A DNA stretch of 28,228 nucleotides from NCBI GenBank assembly GCA_004559785.1, contig SFXD01000022.1, positions 1 to 28,228 of the forward strand, read 5' to 3'. Positions within the stretch are counted from its first letter, which is position 1; every line of letters begins with the position of its first letter. Made by a program: the position numbers and the translations under genes. The notes under the pieces are model-generated. The model was given only the letters and a program-made list of their open reading frames with translations, was not told the origin of the DNA and did no database searches. This DNA is from a bacterium (GTDB lineage Bacteria; Bacteroidota; Bacteroidia; Bacteroidales; Bacteroidaceae). This document shows, one piece after another, positions 1 to 9,000 of this stretch.

Positions 1-5
1 AAGGC

Positions 6-43
6 CGGTCATAAGTTAAGACCGACGTCGGTCATAAGTTAAG
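6..43. repeat. Two-copy 15-bp direct repeat, 23-nt period, with central palindrome
   Basis: CGGTCATAAGTTAAG occurs at 6-20 and again, identical, at 29-43, a 23-nt period. The junction forms a perfect 14-bp palindrome, GACCGACGTCGGTC, at 20-33. The array may continue left of the window. No coding function is visible; it could be a regulator site or the edge of a minisatellite. Confidence 0.7.
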
Positions 44-262
44 CCTCGAAAAAGGACTAGAAAATAGGGGTGGTCAAAACCATGGTAGAGAACCTTCCAA
101 ATTTAGCTTGAAACTATTGTTGTCCGCTAAGTCTTTTGCAGAATCCTTTACAAGAGAAGATATACTTACATTGCCGGAGAAGTATATCTTACTTTGCCGG
201 AGAAGTATATCTCCTTTGAAAAGGTACAAAAATGGTTTGAGATGAAATAATGTCTATCCTAA
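44..262. other. Intergenic DNA upstream of lacZ
   Basis: No credible gene was found on either strand. Apart from the repeat set at 154-222 the stretch is AT-rich and unremarkable. The only overlapping minus-strand ORF nearby covers the lacZ start codon and promoter region and resembles no protein I know. Confidence 0.5.
154..222. repeat. Three 23-nt units with mutually inverted cores
   Basis: Units begin with GAGAAG at 154, 177 and 200, an exact 23-nt period. Units two and three share the 19-mer TTGCCGGAGAAGTATATCT at 171-189 and 194-212. In unit one the core reads AGATATACTT (158-167), the reverse complement of AAGTATATCT at 180-189 and 203-212, so the set can form a 10-bp hairpin as well as being a direct repeat. 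It lies about 50-100 bp upstream of the lacZ promoter, which suggests an operator-type array, but this is inference. Confidence 0.7.
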
Positions 263-294
263 TTTGCAATCCTCATAAATTCTGTATAACTTTG
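263..294 (+). promoter_or_regulatory. Promoter of lacZ
   Basis: A -33 TTTG (263-266) is separated by 20 nt from a -7 TAACTTTG (287-294), matching the Bacteroidota primary-sigma promoter. Transcription would start near 300, leaving a leader of about 70 nt. Confidence 0.75.
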
Positions 295-371
295 CAACAG
301 AGAAAAACAAATCATTGAGAAAGAACTATCATTTTATATTAACTATTTTAACCAAAAACGAGGACTGAAAC

Positions 372-3300
372 ATGATTAGAAAAGTTCTATTGTCTGCAAC
401 CATGGTGGCAGCATTGTCGGCAGTTGCAGCTCCCCAACAAAGAGAGAGGTGGCTTGACCCACAAGTTACAAGAATCAACACGGAGACTTCACGCAGTACG
501 TTCTTTGCATACGAAGCAAGGGAAAAGGCACAAAAGGCGGACAAGACACAGAGCGACCGCTACATGTCGATGGAGGGAGGATGGAAATTCCTGTTCGTCA
601 AAGACCACAACCTTGCGCCAAAGGGTTTTGAAACCCCAGGCTACGACGATGCCTCATGGACGACATTCCCAGTACCTGGACTTTTCGAAATCAACGGTTA
701 TGGCGACCGCATATACAAGAACGTGGGCTATGCCTGGGCAACACAGTTTCCCAACAATCCGCCCTATGTGGAAGAGAAGAACAACTATACAGGTTCCTAC
801 CGCAGGGAATTCGTCATCCCCAAGGAATGGGCAGGCAAGCAGATATATATGCACATAGGCTCTGCCACAAGCAACCTTACCCTATGGGTGAACGGTAAGG
901 AGGTTGGCTATAGCGAAGACTCGAAGATGGAATCAGAGTTTGACCTTACCAAGTATGTCGTACCAGGCCAGAAGGCACTGGTGGCAATGCAGGTGATGAG
1001 ATGGTGCGACGGTTCGTACCTTGAGGATCAGGACTTCTGGCGTTTCACCGGAATCGCACGCGAGGTGTACATGTATGCACGCCCCAAGTCGCACGTACAA
1101 GACATATTCATCAAGCCGGACCTTACGGACGCATACCGCAACGGCGAGCTAAGCATTACCCTAAGCACATCCAACTGCAAGGGCAAGACGGTGTCGTATT
1201 CGCTCGTGGATGCCGATGGGCATGAGGTATGGTCATCCATATCCCAGGTAAAGGGTGACAGGGAAAGCGTCGTAGCCAAGGTGAAGAATCCAAGCAAGTG
1301 GAGTGCAGAGATACCCAACCTGTATACCCTCTACACCACCCTATCCGACAAGGACGGCATAATAGAGGTGATACCCCAGAAGGTGGGATTCCGCAAGGTG
1401 GAGTGCAAGGGTCAGCAGATACTGGTCAATGGCAAGCCCGTACTCTTCAAGGGAGTCGACCGCCACGAGCTCGACCCCGACTACGGATACGTTGTAAGCG
1501 TAGAGCGTATGATATCCGACATCAAGGTGATGAAGCAACTGAACATCAACGCCGTACGTACCTGCCACTACAGCGACGACCCAAGATGGTACGACCTGTG
1601 CGACAAGTATGGGCTATACGTAGTGGCCGAGACCAACATCGAGAGCCACGGCATGGGCTATGGAGACAGGACCCTTGCAAAGTCGCCCGAATACGAGAAG
1701 GCCCATGTCGAGCGCAACCGCTGCAACGTACTCGTACAGAAGAACCATCCCAGCATCATCTTCTGGAGCCTTGGCAACGAGGCTGGCTACGGTCCCAACT
1801 TCGAGAAGGCTTACGACGAGGTCAAGGCGATAGACGGCTCAAGGGTAGTGCAGTACGAACAGGCAGGACAGACGGGCAAGACGGACGTGTTCTGTCCGAT
1901 GTACTATGGTTACGACGACTGCGAGAAGTACTGCCAGAGCGGTAATCCACGTCCCCTCATCCAGTGCGAGTACAACCACACGATGGGTAACAGCGGCGGA
2001 GGCTTTGCCGAATATTGGGACTTGGTCCGCAAGTACCCCAACTACCAGGGTGGATTCATCTGGGACTTTGCCGACCAGGGACTGAGGGGAAAGAGCAAGG
2101 TGACCGGCAGACAGATATGGATGTATGGCGGAGACGACGGTCGCTATCCTGCAACCGACCACAACTTCAACTGCAACGGCGTGCTGCAACCAGACCGCTA
2201 CCCCAACCCACACGCCTACGAGATACAGCACTACTACCAGGACTACTGGATAAAGGACCTCGACATGAATACAGGCGAAGCCATCGTATACAACGAGAAC
2301 TTCTTCAAGAACATGTCGAACGTGGTGGCATACGCAAGCGTACTCGTTGACGGCGAGGAAGTACTGACGAGCGAGATACCAGAAGCCACCGGCATTGCCC
2401 CACAGGCGACAAAGACGATAAACCTGGCAGCCCTTCCCATAGCCGAGGACGTAATGAACATGCTGGGCAGCGGCAAGGAAATCCTTGCCAACATCGAGTT
2501 CCGCCTGCGCCAGGCCGAGGGTCTGCTTCCTGCGGGATGGACGGTAGCCCGTCAGCAATTCACCCTCAACGGATACAAGTTCCCCACGGCTGCCCAGGTC
2601 ATCGGCAAGGCAGCCTCCTCCAAGGCCGACACCGTCAGGGTGGAATCGCAACTGGCGTGCTACACCCTCTCGGCTGCAGGCATGAGCGTAACCGTAGGCA
2701 GAGGCTCGGGCTTGATAGAATACCTCGACCTCAACGGACGGCCGATGCTGGAAGAGGGCTACAAGGTAACCCCCAATTTCTGGCGCGCTCCTACAGACAA
2801 CGACTATGGTGCAGGGTTGCAGGACAGATTCCTTGGATGGAAGAATCCAGATATGAAGCTGAAAGCCGTCACCCTACAGGACGAGAACGGAGCCAAGAGG
2901 ATTTGCTCCACATTCGAGATGCCCAACATAGAGGGCGAGCTCATCCTCGGCTATACCCTCACCAAGACGGGAGAACTCGTAGTGACGCAGAAGATGACCG
3001 CCAGCGAGAAGTACAAGGACCAGTGCATGTTCCGCTTCGGAATGCAGTGGGTAATGCCCGAGGAGTTCAACACCGTCAGGTACTATGGACGCGGCCCAAT
3101 CGAGAACTACGTCGACCGCAACTCGCAGCCCTTAGGCATCTACACTCAGAAGGTGGCAGACATGTATCATCCCTACGTTCGTCCGCAGGAGAGCGGCAAC
3201 CATACCGACGTCCGCCACTGGAGCATAATGGACGCAGCCGGCAGGGGACTGAAGTTCGAGGCCACTGGCAAGATGGAGTGCAGCACGACGAACTATCTGC

Positions 3301-3503
3301 CCTCGGACCTGGACGACGGAAAGGACAAGGCAGCCATCCAGCACCATAGCGGCGACCTCACGCCAAGGGACTTCTCGGTACTGCAGATACAGTCGCGTCA
3401 GTTCGGAGTAGGCGGCGTGAACAGCTGGGGTGCATGGCCCAGGCAGGAATACCTGCTGAAAAGCGTATCGCAAGAGTTCACCTACATAGTGGCTCCCCTC
3501 TAA
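372..3503 (+). CDS. lacZ: Exported beta-galactosidase, glycoside hydrolase family 2
   Basis: Hydrolyses terminal beta-galactosides such as lactose or galactosyl glycans. The 1043-residue protein has an N-terminal signal peptide (basic MIRK, hydrophobic run to about residue 20, ending AVAA), so it acts outside the cytoplasm, probably in the periplasm. The GH2 order follows: sugar-binding jelly roll (about 60-240), immunoglobulin-like domain (about 240-340), TIM barrel (about 345-640), and the C-terminal LacZ beta-sandwich domains (about 770-1040). The acid/base is Glu470 in SLGNEAGYG and the nucleophile is Glu533 in IQCEYNHTMGN, both intact. Length is usual for LacZ. It has its own promoter and a strong downstream hairpin, so it is probably monocistronic. 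No SusC/SusD pair is adjacent, so this is not a classical polysaccharide utilisation locus. Natural substrate is unknown. Confidence 0.95.
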   Translation: MIRKVLLSATMVAALSAVAAPQQRERWLDPQVTRINTETSRSTFFAYEAREKAQKADKTQSDRYMSMEGGWKFLFVKDHNLAPKGFETPGYDDASWTTFPVPGLFEINGYGDRIYKNVGYAWATQFPNNPPYVEEKNNYTGSYRREFVIPKEWAGKQIYMHIGSATSNLTLWVNGKEVGYSEDSKMESEFDLTKYVVPGQKALVAMQVMRWCDGSYLEDQDFWRFTGIAREVYMYARPKSHVQDIFIKPDLTDAYRNGELSITLSTSNCKGKTVSYSLVDADGHEVWSSISQVKGDRESVVAKVKNPSKWSAEIPNLYTLYTTLSDKDGIIEVIPQKVGFRKVECKGQQILVNGKPVLFKGVDRHELDPDYGYVVSVERMISDIKVMKQLNINAVRTCHYSDDPRWYDLCDKYGLYVVAETNIESHGMGYGDRTLAKSPEYEKAHVERNRCNVLVQKNHPSIIFWSLGNEAGYGPNFEKAYDEVKAIDGSRVVQYEQAGQTGKTDVFCPMYYGYDDCEKYCQSGNPRPLIQCEYNHTMGNSGGGFAEYWDLVRKYPNYQGGFIWDFADQGLRGKSKVTGRQIWMYGGDDGRYPATDHNFNCNGVLQPDRYPNPHAYEIQHYYQDYWIKDLDMNTGEAIVYNENFFKNMSNVVAYASVLVDGEEVLTSEIPEATGIAPQATKTINLAALPIAEDVMNMLGSGKEILANIEFRLRQAEGLLPAGWTVARQQFTLNGYKFPTAAQVIGKAASSKADTVRVESQLACYTLSAAGMSVTVGRGSGLIEYLDLNGRPMLEEGYKVTPNFWRAPTDNDYGAGLQDRFLGWKNPDMKLKAVTLQDENGAKRICSTFEMPNIEGELILGYTLTKTGELVVTQKMTASEKYKDQCMFRFGMQWVMPEEFNTVRYYGRGPIENYVDRNSQPLGIYTQKVADMYHPYVRPQESGNHTDVRHWSIMDAAGRGLKFEATGKMECSTTNYLPSDLDDGKDKAAIQHHSGDLTPRDFSVLQIQSRQFGVGGVNSWGAWPRQEYLLKSVSQEFTYIVAPL

Positions 3504-3521
3504 GACAATCCTGCATGAACT

Positions 3522-3562
3522 ACGAAGACAGGCTGTGTATGCAAGGCACGGCCTGTCTTCGT
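3522..3562 (+). terminator. Perfect 12-bp hairpin after lacZ
   Basis: ACGAAGACAGGC (3522-3533) pairs perfectly with GCCTGTCTTCGT (3551-3562) around a 17-nt loop, 18 nt after the lacZ stop. No U-tract follows, so it may be a terminator of the Bacteroidota style or a 3'-end stabilising hairpin. Confidence 0.6.
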
Positions 3563-3601
3563 GAATGAAAGGAGTTAGGGCTATCATAGCAGACAACACG
3601 C

Positions 3602-4282
3602 ATGAGACATCTACACGACCTGAAGGAAATGATCTTCCCAAGGATATGCCCCGTATGCGGTAAGCGGAGTACGACAGGCGATAGTGCGCTGTGCATACCA
3701 TGCATGGCAATGCTGCCAAGGCACATGGACAGGCGAGCGGACGACAACCTCATGATACGAGAGGTGTGGCAAGGCATTCCTGCCGAGGAAGCCTCCTCCC
3801 TCTTCCAATACAGCCGGAAATCGCGATACCACAATATAATAATGCGCATAAAGCAACCCGACGGAAAGCGTTTGGCAAGGCAGATGGGAATGGTTGCGGG
3901 ACAGAACATGCTGAGATATGGGATGGAAAAGGACATTGACCTGCTCGTACCCGTACCCCTGTCCTTCGTCTCCAGGATTTCCAGGATGTACAACCAATCC
4001 AAGGCCATCGCGCAGGGCATAAGCGAGGTGACGCACATACCGGTGTGCGACTGCATCAGCTGCAAGTTAGTTCACAAGAGGCAGAAGAGACTCGGCAAGC
4101 TGCAAAGGATGCTCAACGCACAATCTGCATACAAGGCACACATACCACCGCAATACAGGGGAAGCAGAATCCTGCTCATAGACGACGTGTTTACTACCGG
4201 CAGCACCATGACGGGATGCGCCCGGGCATTGCTGGAGGATGATGCCAAGTCCAGGGTCTGCCTCTTCTCGCTGGCAAGATAA
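3602..4282 (+). CDS. comF: ComF family protein (amidophosphoribosyltransferase-like)
   Basis: A 226-residue cytoplasmic protein. The N-terminus carries a four-cysteine zinc-ribbon-like motif (CPVCG near residue 17, CIPC near 32), and the C-terminal half is a type-I phosphoribosyltransferase fold with the PRPP-binding signature LLIDDVFTTGST. This pairing defines the ComF/GntX family, linked to DNA uptake and processing in competent bacteria but of uncertain biochemistry in Bacteroidota. LVPVPLS in the middle is also typical of the family. The start is the first ATG and places the zinc ribbon at the usual distance. It lies 98 nt after lacZ beyond a hairpin; I see no convincing -7 box of its own, so it may depend on readthrough. 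The gene symbol reflects family only. Confidence 0.88.
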   Translation: MRHLHDLKEMIFPRICPVCGKRSTTGDSALCIPCMAMLPRHMDRRADDNLMIREVWQGIPAEEASSLFQYSRKSRYHNIIMRIKQPDGKRLARQMGMVAGQNMLRYGMEKDIDLLVPVPLSFVSRISRMYNQSKAIAQGISEVTHIPVCDCISCKLVHKRQKRLGKLQRMLNAQSAYKAHIPPQYRGSRILLIDDVFTTGSTMTGCARALLEDDAKSRVCLFSLAR

Positions 4283-4345
4283 AGGCGAGCGGATTGCTTT
4301 ATAATACCAATTTGTGACATTTTGCAACATTTTCCTTTCATTTCG

Positions 4346-4376
4346 TTTGCAGAAACCGATTTTTTGTGTAATTTTG
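4346..4376 (+). promoter_or_regulatory. Promoter of gdhA
   Basis: TTTG (4346-4349), 19-nt spacer, TAATTTTG (4369-4376). The start codon is 50 nt downstream, giving a leader of about 45 nt. Confidence 0.75.
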
Positions 4377-4426
4377 CAGCCAAGATTGACAACAACATTA
4401 AGTATTAGTTTTTATAATTCATCCCT

Positions 4427-5764
4427 ATGGAGGCAAAAAAAGTATTGGAAGACCTGAAAAGGCGCTTCCCCAACGAGCCTGAGTACCATCAGGCGGTAGA
4501 AGAGGTTCTTGCTACTATCGAAGAAGAGTACAACAAGCACCCCGAGTTCGACAAGGTAAATCTCATCGAGCGTCTGTGCATACCCGACAGAATATACCAG
4601 TTCCGTGTGACATGGATGGACGACAACGGCAACATCCAGACAAACATGGGCTACCGCATCCAGCACAACAATGCGATAGGCCCGTACAAGGGCGGCATAC
4701 GCTTCCACAAGAGCGTGAACCTGGGCATCCTCAAGTTCCTCGCCTTCGAGCAGACGTTCAAGAATTCGCTCACTACGCTGCCGATGGGTGGTGGCAAGGG
4801 AGGCTCGGACTTCAGCCCCCGCGGCAAGAGCAATGCCGAGGTGATGCGCTTCTGCCAGGCGTTCATGCAGGAACTGAGCCGCCACATAGGTCCCGACGTT
4901 GACGTACCGGCAGGAGACATCGGCGTAGGCGGCCGCGAGGTAGGCTACATGTTCGGAATGTACAAGAAGATCACCCGCGAGTACTCGGGCGTCCTGACCG
5001 GCAAGGGTATCGAATTCGGAGGCTCGCTCATCCGTCCCGAAGCTACCGGCTACGGCACGGTATACTTCCTGCGTGCCATGCTGAAGACCAAGGGAGAGAC
5101 CGTCGAAGGCAAGAAGGTGCTTATCTCCGGAGCCGGCAACGTGGCACAGTATGCCGCCGAGAAGGTGCTGCAACTGGGCGGAATCCCCATGACCATGTCT
5201 GACTCCGACGGGTACATATACGACCCGGACGGAATCACGAGGGAGAAGCTGGACTACATCATGGAACTGAAGAACGTATACCGCGGACGCATCAAGGAGT
5301 ATGTAGAGCAGTACCCCACGGCAAAGTACGTTGCAGGTGCTAAGCCCTGGTTCGAGAAGGCTGACATCGCCCTGCCCTGCGCCACTCAGAACGAGCTCAA
5401 CGAGGAGGCAGCCAAGGCACTGGTGGCAAACGGCGTAATTGCCGTGGCAGAGGGAGCCAACATGCCCACCACCCCCGATGCCATCAAGGTATTCCAGGAA
5501 GCCAAGATACTGTATTCTCCCGGCAAGGCCTCGAATGCAGGCGGCGTATCGGTATCCGGTCTGGAGATGTCCCAGAACTCCGAGCGTCTGTCTTGGTCGG
5601 CAGAGGAAGTCGATGCCAAGCTGCTCTGGATCATGGAGAACATACACGAGAACTGCGTGAAGTACGGCAAGGAGCCAGACGGCTACGTCAACTACGTGAA
5701 GGGAGCCAACGTGGCAGGCTTCATGAAGGTGGCCAAGGCAATGATGGCACAGGGCGTACTGTAA
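4427..5764 (+). CDS. gdhA: Glutamate dehydrogenase, hexameric class, probably NADP(H)-specific
   Basis: Catalyses 2-oxoglutarate + NH4+ + NAD(P)H to L-glutamate, a main ammonia-assimilation route in gut Bacteroidota. The 445 residues match the hexameric bacterial family. The substrate domain contains GPYKGGIRFH and LPMGGGKGGSDF, whose Lys124 aligns with the catalytic lysine; PAGDIGVGGREVGYM follows. The Rossmann domain has the dinucleotide loop ISGAGNVAQYAA, and SPGKASNAGGVSVSGLEM near the end is characteristic. The start ATG sits about 45 nt after the predicted transcription start. A promoter upstream and an 11-bp hairpin downstream suggest a single-gene unit. Cofactor preference is inferred from overall similarity to NADP-type enzymes, not from a decisive residue. 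The 471-residue ORF on the opposite strand is a codon-bias shadow. Confidence 0.95.
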   Translation: MEAKKVLEDLKRRFPNEPEYHQAVEEVLATIEEEYNKHPEFDKVNLIERLCIPDRIYQFRVTWMDDNGNIQTNMGYRIQHNNAIGPYKGGIRFHKSVNLGILKFLAFEQTFKNSLTTLPMGGGKGGSDFSPRGKSNAEVMRFCQAFMQELSRHIGPDVDVPAGDIGVGGREVGYMFGMYKKITREYSGVLTGKGIEFGGSLIRPEATGYGTVYFLRAMLKTKGETVEGKKVLISGAGNVAQYAAEKVLQLGGIPMTMSDSDGYIYDPDGITREKLDYIMELKNVYRGRIKEYVEQYPTAKYVAGAKPWFEKADIALPCATQNELNEEAAKALVANGVIAVAEGANMPTTPDAIKVFQEAKILYSPGKASNAGGVSVSGLEMSQNSERLSWSAEEVDAKLLWIMENIHENCVKYGKEPDGYVNYVKGANVAGFMKVAKAMMAQGVL

Positions 5765-5858
5765 GCGTCCCCGTCCGTCGAAGTCCACACACATGGGCAG
5801 TCCCGCCAGCCAGAGGTGATGGGGCATCCATCACACACATACGGGACACAAGGCATTC

Positions 5859-5896
5859 AGTCCCCAGCCTATCGTTCTCTCGAAGGGCTGGGGACT
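5859..5896 (+). terminator. Perfect 11-bp hairpin after gdhA
   Basis: AGTCCCCAGCC (5859-5869) pairs with GGCTGGGGACT (5886-5896) around a 16-nt loop, about 95 nt after the gdhA stop. The tail TCCATTTCAT is only weakly U-rich. The rest of the 279-nt gap up to the next gene holds only the -7 box of that gene. Confidence 0.65.
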
Positions 5897-5991
5897 TCCA
5901 TTTCATGCCACATCCTGCAGGCAGTCCCACACAAACGTGCCGATAGGAAAATTTATCGGGGGAAGAACCCACGATTGTGATAGGAATTTCG

Positions 5992-5999
5992 TAACTTTG
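5992..5999 (+). promoter_or_regulatory. -7 element upstream of the receiver/ATP-grasp gene
   Basis: TAACTTTG matches the -7 consensus and lies 44 nt before the start codon. No good -33 TTTG is found at the expected distance, so it may be weaker or activator-dependent. Confidence 0.55.
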
Positions 6000-6043
6000 C
6001 GAGCACAACGAAAAAACGACACACACAACATCCCACACGAGAC

Positions 6044-9000
6044 ATGCAACTGAAAGATACCTCCTTCGTCGACCTCATGATAAACCGCGTATGCAACGTA
6101 CTAATCGTCGCCAACCCATACGATGCCTTCATGCTGGAGGACGACGGCAGGGTGGACGAGAAGATATTCTCCGAATACGCCCGGCTCGGGCTGCGATTTC
6201 CCCCGAGGTTCCTGCAGGTGGCAAGCAAGGAGGAAGCCGAGAAACAGATGGCGGTGGCAAACATCGACCTTGTGATATGCATGCCTGCAGCCGAGGACAA
6301 CAGCGTCTTCGACATAGCGCGCTCCATCAAGCAGGACTACCCCTCCACCCCCATCGTGGTGCTCACGCCCTTCAGCCACGGCATCACGCGCCGCATGCAG
6401 AACGAGGACCTGTCCGCCTTCGAGTACGTCTTCTGCTGGCTGGGCAACACCGAGCTCCTGCTGTCCATCATCAAGCTGATTGAGGACCGCCTGAACCTGG
6501 AGCACGACATACGCAGCGCGGGAGTGCAGATGATACTGGTTGTGGAAGACAGCATACGCTTCTACAGCAGCATACTGCCAAGCCTTTACAAGTTCGTGCT
6601 GCAGCAGAGCCTGGAGTTTGCGACCGAGGCCCTGAACACGAGCCTCGAGACGCTGCGCATGAGGGGAAGGCCCAAGATTGTGCTGGCACGCAACTATGAC
6701 GAGGCGTGGACTCTGTACTCCAAGTTCTCAAACAACACGCTGGGTGTCATCAGCGACTGCCGCTTCCCCATGCACGAAGGTGGCGCAAAGGACGAGGAGG
6801 CCGGCTTCAAACTGCTCAGCGCGATACGCGGCAACGACCCGTACATCCCCCTCATCATGGACTCGTCGGAGAGCGACCGCAAGGAACTGGCACGTCTGTG
6901 CAAGGCACATTTCATAGACAAGAACTCGAAGAAGATGGACCTCGACCTCAGGGACCTCGTGCTGAAGTTCTTCGGCTTCGGCGACTTCGTCTTCCGCAAT
7001 CCAGACACGATGGAGGAAGTGGTAAGGCTGCACAACCTGAAGGACCTGCAGGACAACATCATGACGGTGCCCACCAAGAGCCTGCTCTACCACATCAGCC
7101 ACAACAACGTGAGCCGCTGGCTGGCAAGCCGCGCCCTGTTCCCCATATCCGAGTTCCTGAAGAACATCACGTGGGACAGCCTGCAGGACGTGGACGCACA
7201 CAGGCAGATAATACTGGATGCCATCGTGGCATACCGCAGGATGAAGAACCAGGGCGTGGTGGCGGTATTCCAGAGGGAGAGGTTCGACCAGTACTCCAAC
7301 TTCGCCCGCATCGGCGACGGCAGCCTCGGCGGCAAGGGGCGCGGACTGGCCTTCATCGACCACGTCCTGAAGAGGCACACCGACCTCAACGAGTACCCCG
7401 GCGTACAGGTGCGCATACCGAAGACCGTGGTGCTGTGCACGGACATCTTCGACGAGTTCATGGACACCAACGAACTCTACCAGATAGCCCTGAGCGACAT
7501 CCCTGACGAGGAGATACTGAGACACTTCCAGCGTGCCAGGCTGCCCATGAGGCTGCTGGGCGACCTTGAAGCCTTCCTGCAGGTGGTGGACACCCCCATC
7601 GCCATACGCAGCAGCAGCCTCCTCGAAGACTCCCACTACCAACCCTTCGCCGGCGTGTACAGCACGTACATGATACCCTACGATGCCGACAAGTACGAGA
7701 GGCTCTCCATGCTGTCGGGCGCCATCAAGGCCGTATACGCCAGCGTCTTCTACCAGGGCAGCAAGGACTACATGACTGCCACGAGCAACGTCATCGACCA
7801 GGAGAAGATGGCGGTCATCCTGCAGGAGGTGGTGGGCGAGATGCACGGGGACAGGTACTACCCCGTCATCAGCGGCGTGGCGCGCAGCATCAACTACTAC
7901 CCCATCGGCAACGAGACGGCAGAGCAAGGCACCGTGTCGCTCGCCCTGGGACTGGGCAAGTACATCGTAGACGGGGGGCAGAGCCTACGGGTGTGCCCAA
8001 GCCATCCCGACAAGGTGCTACAGATGAGCGAGACGGAGATTGCCCTGAAGGAGACGCAGACCCACTTCCTGGCTCTCAGGTGCAACGACGGCACTGCCGG
8101 AGGGGAATTCAAGGTGGACGACGGATTCAACCTTGTCCGCGTGTCGGTCCGCGAGGCTGAGAAGGACGGCACGCTGCAATGGATATGCTCCACCTACGAC
8201 CCCTACGACCAGTGCATATACGACGGCTTCTACGAGGGGCGCAACCGCAAGATAATATCGTTCGCCGGCGTGCTGCAGCACCGCGTGTTCCCACTGCCGG
8301 AACTGATGCGCAAGGTACTGCAGTACGGGCAGGAAGAGATGAGGCGACCCGTGGAGATCGAGTTCGCCGTCAACCTACACGCCGACAGGACGGGAGAGTT
8401 CTACATGCTGCAGATACGCCCCATGGTGGACAACAGGATGGAACTGAACGAAGACCTCCGCGACATCCCCGATGCAGACTGCCTGCTGCGCTCGCACAGT
8501 GCCATCGGGCAGGGTGTCTTCACGGACATACAGGACATCGTCTACGTCAAGACCGACGGCTACACGCCAGGCGACAACACGACGATAGCAGGGGAGATAG
8601 AGAGTATCAACCGCATCTTCCTGGGCAACGCCACCACGCCCGACCCCAACGGGGAGGCAAGCGAACAGCAACGCAGCTACATCCTGGTGGGACCCGGCAG
8701 GTGGGGAAGCAGCGACCCCTGGCTCGGGATTCCAGTCAAATGGCCTCACATCAGCGCGTCGCAGGTGATAGTGGAGGCCGGACTCGACTCCTACCAGGTA
8801 GACCCCAGCCAGGGAACCCACTTCTTCCAGAACCTCACCTCGCTCGGCGTGTGCTACCTAACCATAGATGCCTTCCGAGGCGACGGCGTCTACAGGCAGG
8901 ACATACTCGACTCGCTCCCCGCCCTGCACGAGACCAAGCACGTACGGCACGTGCGCATCGACGGGGGACTCGTCGTCAAGGTGGACGGACGACGCAAGGA

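Noticed and set aside
154..222. Possible CRISPR array
   Set aside because: Units of 23 nt are contiguous with no spacers of unique sequence, and there are no cas genes nearby.
372..4282. Polysaccharide utilisation locus around lacZ
   Set aside because: No SusC/SusD pair, sulfatase or hybrid two-component regulator is adjacent; the neighbours are comF and gdhA.
4412..5827. 471-residue open frame on the minus strand across gdhA
   Set aside because: It mirrors a clear gdhA frame, its sequence matches no family I know, and it reads through the gdhA promoter side; it is a shadow caused by codon bias.
6728..7927. 399-residue minus-strand frame inside the receiver/ATP-grasp gene
   Set aside because: Opposite a well-supported gene with intact motifs; low-complexity His/Val/Leu-rich translation typical of antisense frames.
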